The notes beneath the pieces were generated by a model, which was given only the letters and a program-made list of their open reading frames with translations, did no database searches and was not told where the DNA came from. Of a stretch of DNA of 64,000 bases, positions 1-13,400 are shown in pieces; the first letter of the stretch is position 1; every line of letters begins with the position of its first letter. The DNA comes from Clavelina lepadiformis (taxonomy: Eukaryota > Chordata > Ascidiacea > Aplousobranchia > Clavelinidae): assembly GCF_947623445.1 (NCBI RefSeq), contig NC_135243.1, positions 22,018,479 through 22,082,478 of the forward strand. Direction: 5' to 3'. The translations under genes and the position numbers were made by a program.

Positions 1-255
1 TGCCGCTATCGTCATATTATGGCAATTAATATAAAAATGGAAAATATGATCATCAATAAATTATTTCCCGGCTAACTGACTGATCCAAGGTATCGTCAAT
101 TAAGTTGTTTTAAAATACAACCGGATCGAGTTATTGCGTTGTCCGTTACAAGAAGAGCCTATGCAATTTATTTTGCTGCCTATTTTCATCTCGCATAGAA
201 ATAAAAACACGAAAGTAAGGCTGAAAGTAAGGATTCAGTTACACAAGTTAACAGT

Positions 256-346
256 CAGTTAACAGTTAACAGTTAGCAGTTAGCAGTTAGCAGTTAGCAG
301 TTAGCAGTTAGCAGTTAGCAGTTAGCAGTTAACAGTTAGCAGTTAC
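256..346. repeat. Heptamer tandem array in a myosin intron
   Basis: Thirteen head-to-tail copies of a 7-base unit (CAGTTAG, with CAGTTAA and CAGTTAC variants). Degenerate copies of the same motif continue on both sides from about 237 to 372. The array ends only about 35 bases from the splice donor of the last visible myosin exon, within the intron. It is probably replication slippage; no function is evident. Confidence 0.9.
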
Positions 347-380
347 ACAAGTTACAGTTAACAGTTACACAGTCACCCAC

Positions 381-2893
381 CGTCAACGGAGTCGACCTCA
401 GCTTGTTCTTCTCTTGGCTTTTGTTTGTACGCCATGTTACCAAACACCATGACGCCACAAGTCAAGCGATAAGCATTCAGTTTCTCTTCATCACTAAAGC
501 CCAGGACTCGGAAAGCTTCCTGTTACAGAAGTAATCACGTTCCATATTAGTCAATTAATAGGTTAATTGATAATTACTTAAATAGGCATGCGAGTGTCAG
601 TCAATTCTTAAAACAAACATCAATAGGACACCGCTGGTACTGAATAAGTTGAGAAAGCTTTTGCGTAGGATAATACGACTTTCTCGTCGTATAGCATAAA
701 AGCATTAAAAGATATTTGTCACTCACGTCGGTGAATTCGTATTCCTGTTTGTCGTCCATGTTGTCGACAGTGGTAACGCCCTGGCTAACCCAGAAATAGT
801 CACGTGGATTATTGGTAATCTGGAGCGTATCCAGAAGACCCTGGTCACCAGAGGTCATTAGCTGGAAAAAAAGAGCACAAGACAACTTGATTACTCATTA
901 CTGTCATCTCATTGTCCAGCGAACCGACAAACTGAAGATTTAAGATTAAACGGAAGGAAAAAATCGAAAACGTTTTGCACTTACCTGGTAGAAGATGTGG
1001 TAGCCACGTTCAGCCGGCAGTTGGAAGATGACTCGAGATTTCTCCAGAAGATAGGACTCGATGTCGCCTCCAGAGAGCTTTCCGCTGGTGCCGAAGTGAA
1101 TTCGAATGAACTTGCCCTGGAAGTTGAAGGAAAAAACAAATAAATTCTACTTCCGACAAAATAAGTGAAGCTTGACCGCATGATATTATTCTAGAATACA
1201 ATACAAGCGGAGTGAAACTTTTGCGTTAATTGTTCGCGTGCGTTTGTTATTTTTTGTCATTCTTGTTATTATTATCAATAACTTTGCATTTTAACTGTGA
1301 CGGAATAAATCAAACGAATATAGAATTGCAAACAACTATGCTGACCATCTGACGATCATTATCAGAAATTCTTTTAAAATAACTTAAACTAGCCAAGCAT
1401 TTAAGGCTTAAGCATCTTTCTGCTCTCCTGTTCACTCACAAAGCGAGAAGAGTTGTTGTTGCGGATTGTCTTGGCGTTACCCCAGGCTTCAAGCACAGGA
1501 TTAGTCTGGACAATCTGGTCCTCAAGATTCTGTTTCTTCGTCTCTCCTCCATCTTTCGGCACAGCGGCAGCGATGTTGGCGAAGTACTGGATGACCTTCT
1601 TTGTATTCTCAGTCTTACCGGCACCGGACTCTCCGCTGGAAAACAGATTTTTATTTGGGGTGAGATAACGGACAACCATTCATGAGGGTGAAACTTTTCT
1701 CTCTAGTTTTCTTTCTAATGCCGGACTCGGACTCTGTAGGGATGTTTACTATTGCAAGTTTGTCATGTACTTACGTAATCAAAATAGATTGGTTTTCACG
1801 ATCAGTCAACATGTCATGATAGGCGTTATCGGCCACCGAGAAGAGATGCGGCGGCATCTCGGAGCGCTTTTTCCCGCGAAACATGCTAACGACCTTAACA
1901 CCGTACACTGGCAACCACTTGTAAGGGTTGACGCAGACGCAGAATAGACCAGAATAGGTCTATATAGAAAACAATGCTCACATAAATAATTAAGTAATGA
2001 GTGATGAATAGGCCGCGCTTAGAGGAAAAGTATAGTACAGTACATTAAGTACCCGAAAAAGAGCCTTTTCACAACAAATACGAGGCAATAGCTGTAGCCT
2101 ACTTATTTTCATAAATTAAATTATCCGTTAGCCGCTACGCACGTAGATTCTCAAGCAAGCGTAACGGGTTCTCAAGTTATTCAAGACGCTTGCTTCGTTC
2201 AAGAAAGTCATATTGGCCATGTCGGCTGCTTGTTCAAACTTCGGCGGGTTCATTTGCTGAATGTCGTCTTTTTTGAGTGATAAGGTCTGGTGAAAGAGTT
2301 ACTACCATCAAGTATTTAATGTAAACTATTTACGAATTATTATTTATGCAATCGTAGATGAGATACTGTATCATCGAAGAGAAACGGTCGTAAACTGGCT
2401 AAATTTACATATTCGATGGCACAAAAAAAGATTTCTGCAATAATTCCGTAGCGTAACAATGACTACTTTAAGCGCTTCTATAAAAAAAGTAAGATAAAAT
2501 AGTAAAATATTGACAACGTTAACGCAATGATAACTCGTTTCTAAACTTGGTAATAAAAGGGGGAAATTTCATGCTCAACAAACCTCGCCCTTGCTGGTCT
2601 TGACTGTAACTTTTTCTCCGCTCGAATCTTGGATTTCCGCCCTCACGAACCCCTCCTTTTTGTGGGGTACCCAGCAGCTCTTTTTGCCATCGTAGGACAT
2701 GGAGGCAAAAGCGAGCAGCTCCTTTTCGGTGGGGCGGAGAAAGGGCATCGGGTCGTCTCCCGGTCCGCATTCTCCTGCACGTGCAAGGTTAAAGGTTAGG
2801 CGACAAATTTATCCAGTATAACCCACATAACTGTGACGTAATTTTGAGGTCGTTACCCTTCGCAGTTTCTTTGTTGGTAGGACGCGGCACCAT
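381..2893 (-). CDS. Muscle myosin heavy chain, 5' part (N-terminal motor)
   Basis: Encodes about the first 386 residues of a conventional (class II) myosin heavy chain, the actin-based ATPase motor of muscle thick filaments. Coding exons read on the minus strand are 2893-2857, 2774-2584, 2286-2143, 1959-1775, 1635-1440, 1116-985, 861-727 and 519-381, all with GT-AG borders and matching phases. The start MVPRPTNKE leads into the SH3-like N-terminal domain ([10 protein letters not shown]). The P-loop GESGAGKT lies near residues 187-194, switch I NNNSSRF at the end of the fifth exon, and GKFIRIHFG begins the sixth. The last visible exon ends in phase 1 in the loop-1/upper-50K region ([11 protein letters not shown]), so the rest, including the lever arm and the roughly 1,100-residue coiled-coil rod, lies beyond the left edge. 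The sequence resembles striated more than non-muscle myosins. A TATA box and leader exon lie just upstream. Confidence 0.95.
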
Positions 2894-3532
2894 GATGATG
2901 ACGTTGTCCTGTTTGGATTGATGACGTCAGAAAATATCTGAAACAAAGTTACTTTGTTGAGCTCGTAAATACAACAGTTTGACATCAAGGTGATTTGACT
3001 GGTTTCCTGTAGGCTACTTCGCTAGAGGTGATGTCAGTTCAACTTTCATACCTTATATTTGTGCCTATATTCTGCCTTCGACTTTTTTTCATTAAATCTA
3101 AGTTTACCTCTTTTTAAGTCCGTATAAAACAAATTCAGTCTACTTTGAATTAAAATCAGGCCTTGCACGTGTAACTTTAGAAAATGTACTCTCTCACTCG
3201 CCTGACATCGCCCAATATAGGTTATTCAAAATATGACCAAGAAAAACTTGGTTTTAGCGCAGAAGTGAACAACCTAAAGACCTTACAGTTTTAATAGCTG
3301 AGGTCTAGTATACAAATTTATCCTGTGGTTGTGCACTGCTGCACTAGACCCTAAAACTTTAATTGGTAAGCCTACATTTACAATTTCTCAATACGCCAGA
3401 TGATATCGTTCCAAAGACTTCATGGATTTAACTATGACATCTAGGCCTAAGCCGTAATTATAAACTAACAAGCAACCAATCACTATCACTTTAGAACAAG
3501 GCTAAAACAAAATCAGTTAAACACCAACTTAC

Positions 3533-3596
3533 CAAACTGTAGTAGGTATCAAAGAATACCTATGCGCCAGCTGCTGCTGATATGGACGCTTTTATA
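3533..3596 (-). promoter_or_regulatory. Myosin core promoter and non-coding first exon
   Basis: On the minus strand a TATAAAAG box lies at 3596-3589. It is followed about 10 bases downstream by an E-box CAGCTG (3572-3567), and a strong donor (TTTG|GTAAGT) closes a leader exon at 3533. Transcription should start near 3565. The matching acceptor (AAACAG|GACAACG) is at 2908, 15 bases before the start codon, giving a 5'UTR intron of about 620 bases. A TATA box with a nearby E-box is typical of muscle structural genes. The start site itself is inferred. Confidence 0.7.
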
Positions 3597-3599
3597 CCC

Positions 3600-6468
3600 G
3601 GCTCGGCGGCTCTGCGGTTTTTCTTGTCGAAATCCGCCGCATGCCCATAAACCGATGCAGAAACCGGCTTCCATGCGCTTCAAGCTTCTAACAACTGTCG
3701 TTTAGGCTCTCTGGGGAATACCCGTTATAGCGCTGAGTACGCAGGAAAAGAGAAATCTTAATTATTGGAATCATTGCGGCAACTGTTGCCGAGGCTTAAT
3801 TTGAGCGCGTTGGGAATTGGAACGCGTGGTCTTTATGACGCAATAATACACATAAAACACAAATGACAAGCCATTGGTTTTCATTTTAATTACCTGGTAG
3901 CTTAACTTTTGATCTATTTCGCGAAAATATCAAGATTTTCGTTTTGACAATTTTTGTTACACAAAACATGTAATGTTTGCGTTGCAAGTTTAAGTCTTTT
4001 TCGCCAAACTTACTAGGGACATTAGAAAAACAAACTGATCAAATTTTTTTTTTGAACTCTTCGAAGTTTTGTAATTGATATATAATAAATAATTTAAAGG
4101 CGTTGCAACGAAAGCTTGCAAACTTGCTTTCTGTGAGAAAGAACATAAGAATATACCGTTGTGCGATACGTTGAGTCACTTTTAAGATAAAAAAAAGTGT
4201 ATGCTTATCGCTTATGACTTTTATAAAAATTACGTTGCAGTAGTTTTCGATCCGCTTGGTAGCGTCCCAGTGCTGAAAAGTCAATTTCATGCATGCCAAT
4301 CTCATTGAAAGAATTGCGCCATTTTTAGAACGGAGTGTTATATCAGCTGTCCAAATCAATGAAAAGTTTGTTTGATCAATATTACGCGACTTCTATGGTT
4401 AAATATGTTCACCATGTAAGCCAATAGGTCATATTGATTACGTCCACAGGAGAAAAATGACATTTTTTCAATATGAAGCTTCCGGGTTTAAATGACTAGA
4501 ACTGTTAAAGCACTCAAACATACGTGATGACCACTCAGCAGACATACAACGTCCCTGACACATTTTAAACTCGTCTAGATAAGTCGTTTTGACCCGGCGT
4601 TCGGAAGTTATACTCTCTTATTTCCAACAAGATCAATCGTTTAACACATGTCGTTATTTTGTAATAACTGCAGTTATTACAGCGCCTTTTTCTTCCCTTT
4701 AATACACAACCAACGAACCGTAGTTGTAAAATTTCTTACACAAAACATAATTATACGGAAACCGCTATAAAATATTTGGAATTTAATAAAGTTTGGAGAA
4801 ATGCTTAATTTTTCAGGACTTTTAGGCAGGTAGGCAAAATTAAAAAGTTAAACTTTTTGCCGCAGAAAATGGATTCGTGTAATCGTTATCCTAGCTTTTA
4901 GACAGGTAGGCTACTGCGACATAGAACTGAATTCACTTTATACAGCACTGGATAGAGCTTTATTTGAACAACCATTGTTAGTATTGTCTGCACTATTCAT
5001 GGTGCGCTTTAACCCCGCCTTGCGATGGTTGCCTTTGTGCTTGAACAAAGCAACAGCAGGGTTAGAGAAAAACCAGACAGCTGCGTTTCACACCGTTGCT
5101 AACACGTATCCAATGTCAATATTATTAACGCTCTGATAATGTTTGCGTATTTATTTGGATAAGTATACGTTTGAAATTTAATCAAAGGCCTTCTTTTGCG
5201 GCAATGTTTGCTTTACATAAGGTTCCGAAACCCGTCGATTGATGTGCTTTTGTGGAAAGAAAAATCTGTTTGAATAGGGTTACGGAAATGGCGGTTTTAT
5301 TTCTACAGCAACAAAGGATATCCTTTTTTAAATCGAACGTAGCTAACAAGAATCGAATTTTTAGCTTTTTCAGACTAAAGTTGACGCACAATAGGATAGA
5401 GTATGACTGAATTTTATTAACAATCCGGTTTGGTTTATAAACTAATACAACATGGGAATAAAATCAAGATCAATCACAATTCGAAGTCAAGTTCACTGAC
5501 AGTGAGTGATATCCGAATGATATTTTTCCATATTTTGCCAACAAAGTCATAATACATTTATGCCTGGTTTACATGCAAATTTATAAAGTGCAATGAAAAA
5601 TAATAGTGTTTGGTAAAATTGTTAAAAGTTAAGAGAAACATGTTTTAAACAAAACGTGATAACTTGGCTAAAGACCAAAGCTGTTGGTCAGCGCTGCAAA
5701 AAAAGAAGAAAAAATTAGGCTAAATGTAAAAAGGTCAACGTACGCCACAATCGATCACGTGAAGCAGTTTTACACATTCCAAGTAAATATTTATAAGGTT
5801 AGAAAATTGAACACTTGGAACTTGGCTTGAAAATGAAGCCCTGAAAGTGGGTATAGTGTCTTCGACAACCAGTCAAGGAATGTTTTAAATGTTACTGAAA
5901 CAGAAAATACGAAATAAACAATAAAACAGTTGATGAAGTAATCAACAGTCGATATGACCGTGTCGTTGTGCGCAACGTCCTATAATGACGTCACCATGAT
6001 CTCATAGATCGCTTTATTGGCAGCTCTGTTCTATGGAAATCTACTGAAAAGAGGATTCGTCGCTGCAAAACGTATTTACAACTATGATTAGCAAAGCTTT
6101 ATCTTTTTAATTTGTCACAAAGCAAAAGCGATTCTTACCCAGCCAACTCGGCTGTGATGTCAAAGAAGAGGAAGGTCTGCTACGTGCAAGGCACGACGAC
6201 CACAAGTCAAAATAGGAAATTTGCATAGCAAATGCATTTAAGTACGCTTGTTGCGAGGAAAGGGAAAACCATTAGCTGGTGTTGCTAAGCAGGTCTACAA
6301 GATGTTAAGTGTAAAAGTTTAAGGTAATGTCAAACGCTGAAAGACGTTTTCGTTTTGCGAAAAAGATGAAAAATGTACAAAGCAAACATTATAAATACAA
6401 GATAATATTTTCCTTACGGAAAAATCGTCGTAGAATGGCTTGGTAGTACAAAGATTTGTCCGGTGCAC
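3600..6468. other. Non-coding interval between myosin promoter and FoxQ1 3' end
   Basis: No exon with credible splice sites or homology was found on either strand. The longest open frame (4039-4359, minus, 106 codons) has an unbiased AT-rich composition and no recognisable domain. The left end is presumably the upstream control region of the myosin gene, and the right end holds the FoxQ1 3'UTR. A candidate minus-strand AATAAA sits near 6011-6016. CRE-like TGACGTCA occurs near 5987. Confidence 0.5.
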
Positions 6469-9400
6469 TTACACGGGCACCATACGCGGCGGCCCCAAAT
6501 TAGGCGCCCCGGGTCGGGCATAGATATCGAAAAAACGTTCTCTGTCGCCGAGATTAAGTCCGGGGATTCCCCTTGACGCCAAGAAGCTGCTTTGTAGAGT
6601 GTGGGCGTGTATCAAATGCTGGTAGGTTATGGGATCCATCATCATCTGCTTGTAGCCTAACACCGGCTGGCTGACGTACAACGACGTAGGTATAGCGTCA
6701 CAGTGGGGCGCTGACATGGGAAAGCGGAAGACCGGGGTAAGGGGCGGGGATTTAGGGACGAACGTTTGCCAAATCTGACTCGGAGGTGAAGCTGCTTGTG
6801 GACCTTTACGAGACAGAATGCTATCGATGGAAAATGGTACCGGAGATCCAGTTGACTCCGAGTCACTTCTCGGGTCGCACGAAGAAGATCCTTGTGACGT
6901 CACTGATGGCGTCGGCGACAGCGTCATCACTCCGTGGCTGCTCATGTGTGAATATTTCCGCGCCAATCGTTTCCGTCTCCGGCGGAAAACCCCATCCGCA
7001 AACGTGTACTCGCTATTTGGGTTTATGGTCCAGTAGTTATCCTTGCCCCAGGGTCTGGATGGATCCCGAAGAATCTTCCGGAAGCACTCGTTCAGCGAGA
7101 GATTGTGACGTACTGAGTTACGCCATCCCGTGTAAGGTCCGCGGAAGAAAGGAAACTTCTTCATCAGATAATCGTTGATTTCAGCGAGGGTCAATTTTCC
7201 TGGAAAGCGAACAAGAAAGATAAAGATTTCGGTTCTTGTTCAGTTCAGTTCAGAGGTTCAGTTCTTGCAAAGTTCTAACTTAGCAAACTCAAACGTCAAG
7301 CTAATTCTTAAAATCTTAAGTCAGGCACAAAATGCTTTAGGAAAGAGCACAGTTAAAGCGAGTCATGACTCAGAGGAAAAGCCAAACAAAAAGTCAAGTC
7401 AAAACACTACAAGAGTCACCTCTGTGATCATAGCAGACAGAGGTGGTTTTGACAGACTTATTTGCTTTAAGACAAAATATAAACGCTGGTATCGCGATAC
7501 GATCATTGAAAGCAAAGGAGTTTATATAGATTCAACCCGAACAATCGATACAAGAAACGGTTAGACGATAGTTTCTTTACCTTGGACAAATGGAAAATTT
7601 TCTTAAATGTCTACGGCCTTGTATAGACAGAGATTTTTATCGAAGTCACAATAGAAGTATTATGGCCGTGTTTATTTTGGCGAAAGTAAACTTTTAATGG
7701 ATATCGTGCGGTATAGGCGCAAAAATCAGACAAAGTCGCCCTTAAACTTGTAGATTCCCATTCGTTAATGCTTTGTCACCTACGCTTACATTTCCATAAG
7801 AAAAACAACGGCACAAACCCAGCAGAGAACAAAAAAGTAATTGCGCAAAAAGACATTTTGTTATTAGAGCTACCGTTTAATAATAAGCTACCACCTATAT
7901 ATAGTGCGAAATTTATCAAAATATTATTCTTACCCCAGGCCATAATCAACCCAGTGTGCGGCCAAGTATTCCAAGTGTTTCGAGTGTCAGTCCTCACAGC
8001 GCATTCTACTAACGCGTGTTCAAACCTTTTAATATGGTTTTAATTAATTTATGTTGGCATTATTAATAGCGATTCCCGCGTAAAATTACACACGCAAACT
8101 CGTACGAAAGTGCCACTCCAACAACCGCAGATTATGGGTGGATATGAAAAACTGGATTTTAAATGGATTTTAAATTTGCGTGTTTATCAAACCCTTCTTC
8201 TCTAGTGTAGGCTTGTTCAAACATCTAAAATGGCGGTAAGAATTTTTTAACCGCGTTTTTACCCATTTTTCGCAACGTTTTTAGCTAAAGTGATAGTGGC
8301 GTGTGTGTGTATTATAACAGCCAAGTGCGTAAACTTCTATAGCTGAAGATATACTGCTCGAGATCAACTACTCAAGTCGAGCTCACATCTCTCATTTAAC
8401 CGATGCGAGGCAATCTTATTGAGCATAATTACGGCGTCATCATCATTTATTTGAAATTTCAAATGCTCGGTTAGCGTTTCCAAACTACTCATTTCATGTA
8501 AAAGGAACCGCAAGATATATGGGGTAAATTACTAGCGTCAATGGAGCACGTAATAAAGCACAGGGTTTGGAAAAGCGCGAAAACCGATAAGATGTATTAT
8601 TTTATTTCGACTGTTCGTAAGACTGGTAGTTGCTAACGTAAACTTCTATTCAGACTACGGCCATGGCTTCTAATTCCAAATGAAAAGATAGTTTGAAAGT
8701 TTGGCCGATCCTTTTCTGTTAATGGATTTCCTATTCGCGCTAAATGAAGTGAATACATTAAGAAAAATAAATATAAAATATTTTAATGTATTTTATTCAT
8801 AGCATTTCGCCATTTACGACACATTCATTATTGAATGCTGTGTTTTTTCTATTGGTTAAAATTAGCATCGGATTTTTCCAAAGTTACCCAAATGCATGGC
8901 AAAAATGGATGAACATAAATACGCCTACACAAATTCAAACAATCATAATTCAAATGTCAAATTTTATATCGCATTTTAAAATCATATATTAAATTAAATT
9001 ATATATATATTATAGCTCGTTTCGAATTAGTTTTGTTATTACAACATACTTTTTCAAATTCTTTATTAGAAAGAAAATTATTACCCGTAGGAGAGTCTTT
9101 TATGGCCATAGCAATGAGAGCAATGTAGGAAAATGGCGGTTTTGGTCTTCGCTGATAAACTTTTGCATTTGGACCTTGTTTCTCTTGCAAATCTTTGTTG
9201 CATTTCTGCAAAATGGACGTACAATATTATAAACTGTCTTGAAATTTTGTATTTTTTGTGTTTGATTAATTGAAATGTTAAAACTTAATGGCAAATATTC
9301 TAACCGTTATATTTTAGTACATACTTTTCAGCTGCTTAAAATATAGAAATTAGGAAGAAATAGTAGATATTCTATATTATATCACTTTAAATTGATCAAC

Positions 9401-10436
9401 CGCGTAATGAGTTGAACGACATCTCCCTATAAAAATCTATTCTTGCACAATCACGGCGTCAGGTTTTATATTGTTCGCGCTTTCGAATTATGACGTCATA
9501 TTCCATTTTAGATGACATAAACCTGCTCCAAATAGAATGCTTTCATTTGGCTCGATTATGATTTTAACGATTTTAATCGAATGAACTTAGTTAAAACAAC
9601 GTTGTCCGTCATCGGCAGAGGTCTGTGCGCTGGACCAGTTATATTCATAAACTATTACAACAACCGACGACAGACGAACGCCAAACTCCGGAAACTGGTT
9701 AACTGTAAAAAGTTTTTTCTCGCTTATTTAAGTCAACAAATAGAGAAATAGCGAATTTAGATGTAAAAATCGCGGATTAATACGTCAAATGCACGTCAGC
9801 AAATATTCCATAAAATTTTTGATGAGTTGTTCCATGTTAATGCGTTAAACTCCGGTTTAAAATTATCAACTAAAGTGGTTGAGCGTTTTAAGCACCGCAT
9901 GTGCGTTTCGAGCCTCTTCAAACAATGCAATGCGAGACTACATTTTTTACATTGAAGCCATCAAGATCCACGCAGAGAATTTAAAAGTAGCTAAAAATTA
10001 TTAGTCAATTGCATAACTCCTGCGTCATCTGCTACACGTAACCTGGCAACGACGCCGTTACGACTAAAGTCAAGAGATTTTCTCTGTTGTATTGTTAACT
10101 TCATAGACACAATATAACTTTATACTTCTTAATGGATACTTTTTTTAACTTTAAGAAGTTCACCTTGTTATCTTGAAGAATCTCAGTTGATTTTGGATCA
10201 GTCGTTGACATAACGACTTCGTCTTCATCAGTTACGTTAATGATCTCATCATCAACGTCATCATCACTGTTGACATCACCAGTACTTCCACATTGAGGTG
10301 AAACACTTCGATTCATAATGCCAGGCTGCTGCGATGCAACGAGGTTTAAAGAATACAGGCCCCTAAAAACCGGATGACTTTCGTTCACCAGTTTTCCCAT
10401 ATCCTCTAAAGGTCTGCTGCTACTCACTAACGTCAT
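6469..10436 (-). CDS. FOXQ1: Forkhead transcription factor FoxQ1
   Basis: A nuclear sequence-specific transcription factor of the FoxQ1 group. Three exons on the minus strand: 10436-10164, 9205-9085 and 7199-6469, joined by GT-AG introns of 958 and 1,885 bases, give 374 residues. Exon 1 holds an acidic stretch (DDDVDDEI, then DEDE). The forkhead domain spans about residues 111-208, from RRPKPPFSYIALIAMAIKD in exon 2 into exon 3. It contains the recognition helix WRNSVRHNLSLNECF, followed by GKDNYW and the basic wing RRRRKRLARK. DPSRPWGKDNYW and NPNSEYTFADGVF match the FoxQ1 class closely. FSIDSIL at about 254-260 is an engrailed-homology-1-like motif, the type that recruits Groucho/TLE co-repressors, so repression is a reasonable inference. 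One intron splits the forkhead domain at the SPT|G position, after helix 1. Confidence 0.93.
7200..9084 (-). other. FoxQ1 intron 2
   Basis: An 1.9-kb intron interrupting the forkhead domain. The donor is ACGG|GTAATA on the minus strand and the acceptor TTTCCAG|GAAAATTG. It is AT-rich. No second gene, repeat array or recognisable transposon was seen in it. The open frame at 7175-7564 (plus) lacks any homology and overlaps the conserved exon antisense. Confidence 0.7.
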
Positions 10437-13400
10437 AATGTTTAATTATTGCGTCAGATTACTGTGTGTCTAACGTCACGAAAATAAGTCTGCTGACAGG
10501 ATATAAACTAAAGTTTGACCCACAAAGGTTTCAGTACGACTTGAAAATCACAGAATTTTGTCAAGAAAAAGTTATCTTCTCAAGGCTACGGTAGGCCGGT
10601 CGTTGTTGCTTAGACGTTCCAAAACACACAATGATCACAAAGTACCTCACCCCGCCACTTCAATCTCAGTTCTTGTTCCTTATTTCTTTGTTTCTTTCTT
10701 TCTCTTGCTCACCACTCCTATTTCAATTTCCAGTCGATGTGTTGTGAGAAGCAAAACGCCTTCAATGATTAGACTTCTGTTTGGTTTTAACGCTCGCCTT
10801 TCATGCGCATGCACGCGTATAAAACACACCAACACACCCGAATGCCATTGTCACGTCATAATAGTTTATACAATGCCCGACGTTTTAATCATAATTTTCG
10901 GGTATGAAGTAAACAAGTCAGCCCTACCCCTTTAAGCTGAATGCCTGGTTATAAAAGGTGGAGCGAGTCTGTGCTTTTAAAATGTATAAAGTCGGTGTAG
11001 GCCTATTTCTGTTTTACCTAGATAAACACGCTGCTGTTTACTGAAATGATCCCTTCCCATATAAACAAATCTGTTTGTGATCAAATAAACAAACAACATC
11101 GCAAACAATTAAATAGCAGAAGTATTAGTCATTCACAAAACTGACAACCATGTCTCTGTCCTTGTAGATTATTTTGATGGTTTAAAAAATGCATCGCTGT
11201 CAAATTTTGTTGTACTTTGCATAGGACCAGTTTTTAAGCTCTTGGAAGTTTATATTTTTGAAACGAATTTAATCAACCTGAAATCGAGTATTTCAAAGAC
11301 GTTGATTTGATCTCCAGGTAACGGAGCTAAAAGAAAACGGACTTAAAAGAATTCCTTCAAAAATCGATAATTCATTTTGTGAAAAGAGTTTACGAAAGAA
11401 GCTGAAATTAAGTCAACACTCAAAATGAAAGCCAGAAAATCCGACCCTCCATCCGAACATTCGAAGACTCTTGAAAAGTTTTAAAATGACCATTGCGAGT
11501 GACGTGACAGAGTGCTCCTTGTCCTTTTTTCTCTTTTTGCATTGCGCTAATTCCTATTCCAGAACCGCAGCTCAACAAAGGGTAAGAAAAACAGCTTCGT
11601 TGGGAGAAGGCTCATTCCGTACGTCACCGGTGCACCGAAGCCCCCTTTTTAGTTTCGTTCTTTTGTCCTGCATGAGAAAAAGGCCAGACTTAGACTGGGG
11701 ACAATTACAACATCGAGTCCATATAATTTAGACGATATATAAACCATAATTTGTAAAATGTGGTTATTTCTATTGAAGCGTCAAGTCACCGTTAATGCCA
11801 ATTTCAACACAAATTTAATTTTGTTTTCGCCTTTCAACTACTAGTTTGTCAAGATCAAAATTTTGCGTCCAAGTCGCTTTATCGTCGCCTGTAATCGTCT
11901 AGTCTAGTCTAATTTTGCCAACTTGGAGAGGAGGTTGGCTGTTTCTATATTACCATGATTTTTGTTAAAAGTTTTTTATAAAGACTATATCAAGGTTTTG
12001 CTATTAATCCTGTAAAATCCGTTGGAATACGGCACACACGATTAGCAATGTTAAGTTAGCATGCACAGATATTCAAAGAACAAATAACCTTTCATTTTTT
12101 AGCAGCTTGCTTGGATTGTTTTATTTAATCTTTCTGTGGTTTCATATACGCGCAACATAGTGAAACATTCTTTCAAAACTCTTTCACGGCAATAGTCTGA
12201 AAATTTTGTTTTAACCTGTAGCATTCTTTTATCATTTCAAGTTTTATCGTTTAGCGGAAGAAAAACATTGAATTTCTTGTCACCTTTTGGCGCTATTGCA
12301 CATTGTTTTCACTGTGTCAGTACAGTATATGCTAAATATATACATAGATAAATTACATGTAAATCGAAATTTTTTCAGTATATGTGACTGCAACGTACAC
12401 AGATAAACTACATACTGTACAGATTACCGTTTTTGTCTAACCTAAAACGGCCAAATCTCTTAAAACTCCGGTAATGAATAAACATAAAAAGCATAGACCT
12501 CGGAATCGTAAAACACACGTTTGGCTTTTTCAGAAAATTTTCTTTCGAGTTTCTGTCAGGCGGCACAGTAAGTACTAAAAACACGGACCTTTTTAAAACT
12601 AACCAAGTCACGAAGCCAAACTATGCATGCTTTGATGCAGGAGCAAAAAACAAAAACGGAAGTCTGATTTAACGTTGTGATGTCACAATGATAGGCCAAT
12701 ACGTTAACTGCTTGTATGTGGAAACTGTAGAGTGTAGATTTTGGTTTAGAATACTGCAAAATAAGTTTTGTTTTTGCCAGTCCTTTAAACAACTTTCTAT
12801 CAGCAAGAATATAACCTTTATGTAAATGGCAGATCAGAGCAAGACTTGGTCAAAATAAGTTAAATTATTTTTTATATGACCTACTGCCTATGAGAAAACA
12901 AAACCATAAACAAATTACTGTATTGCAAACAATTTTTTGCATAATTGGTTTCATAGATTTAGCCAATAAAAAGTTGTTGAGTACACGCCCATGCCGTTAT
13001 TTATTACTGCTACAAGCAAGTAAGCTCATATTGTCAACCGTATCCGTATGCTGAAGCATGTAGGCTTTATCTTCGTAAAATGTTTGTACCGCTAGGCATG
13101 TGCTAATACCGGAAGTTAGCTACTGCTAGCGAGGTCGTTCATAATAAACAGTGCTGTTTAGAGCTGACTAAAATGCGTATTCGTGGTTCTGCTATTGTTT
13201 TGACACTCGCTTTCGTTGAATCAATGGTGACGTAATAACGGTGAATGCAAAACAAGGTTTTAAGAACGCTAGCTTTCGTGCAGATACAGTAGACCTATCA
13301 TTTTATGCTGAACAAGGTCGATCATGGAAAACGTTACAGTTCGAGCGACTTGCAGCTTTTCCACGGTAGAGCAGTTACAGTAGTCGTTGGAAGCGTAACT

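Noticed and set aside
4039-4359. Open frame of 106 codons, minus strand
   Set aside because: No domain, no splice signals, composition like surrounding AT-rich DNA.
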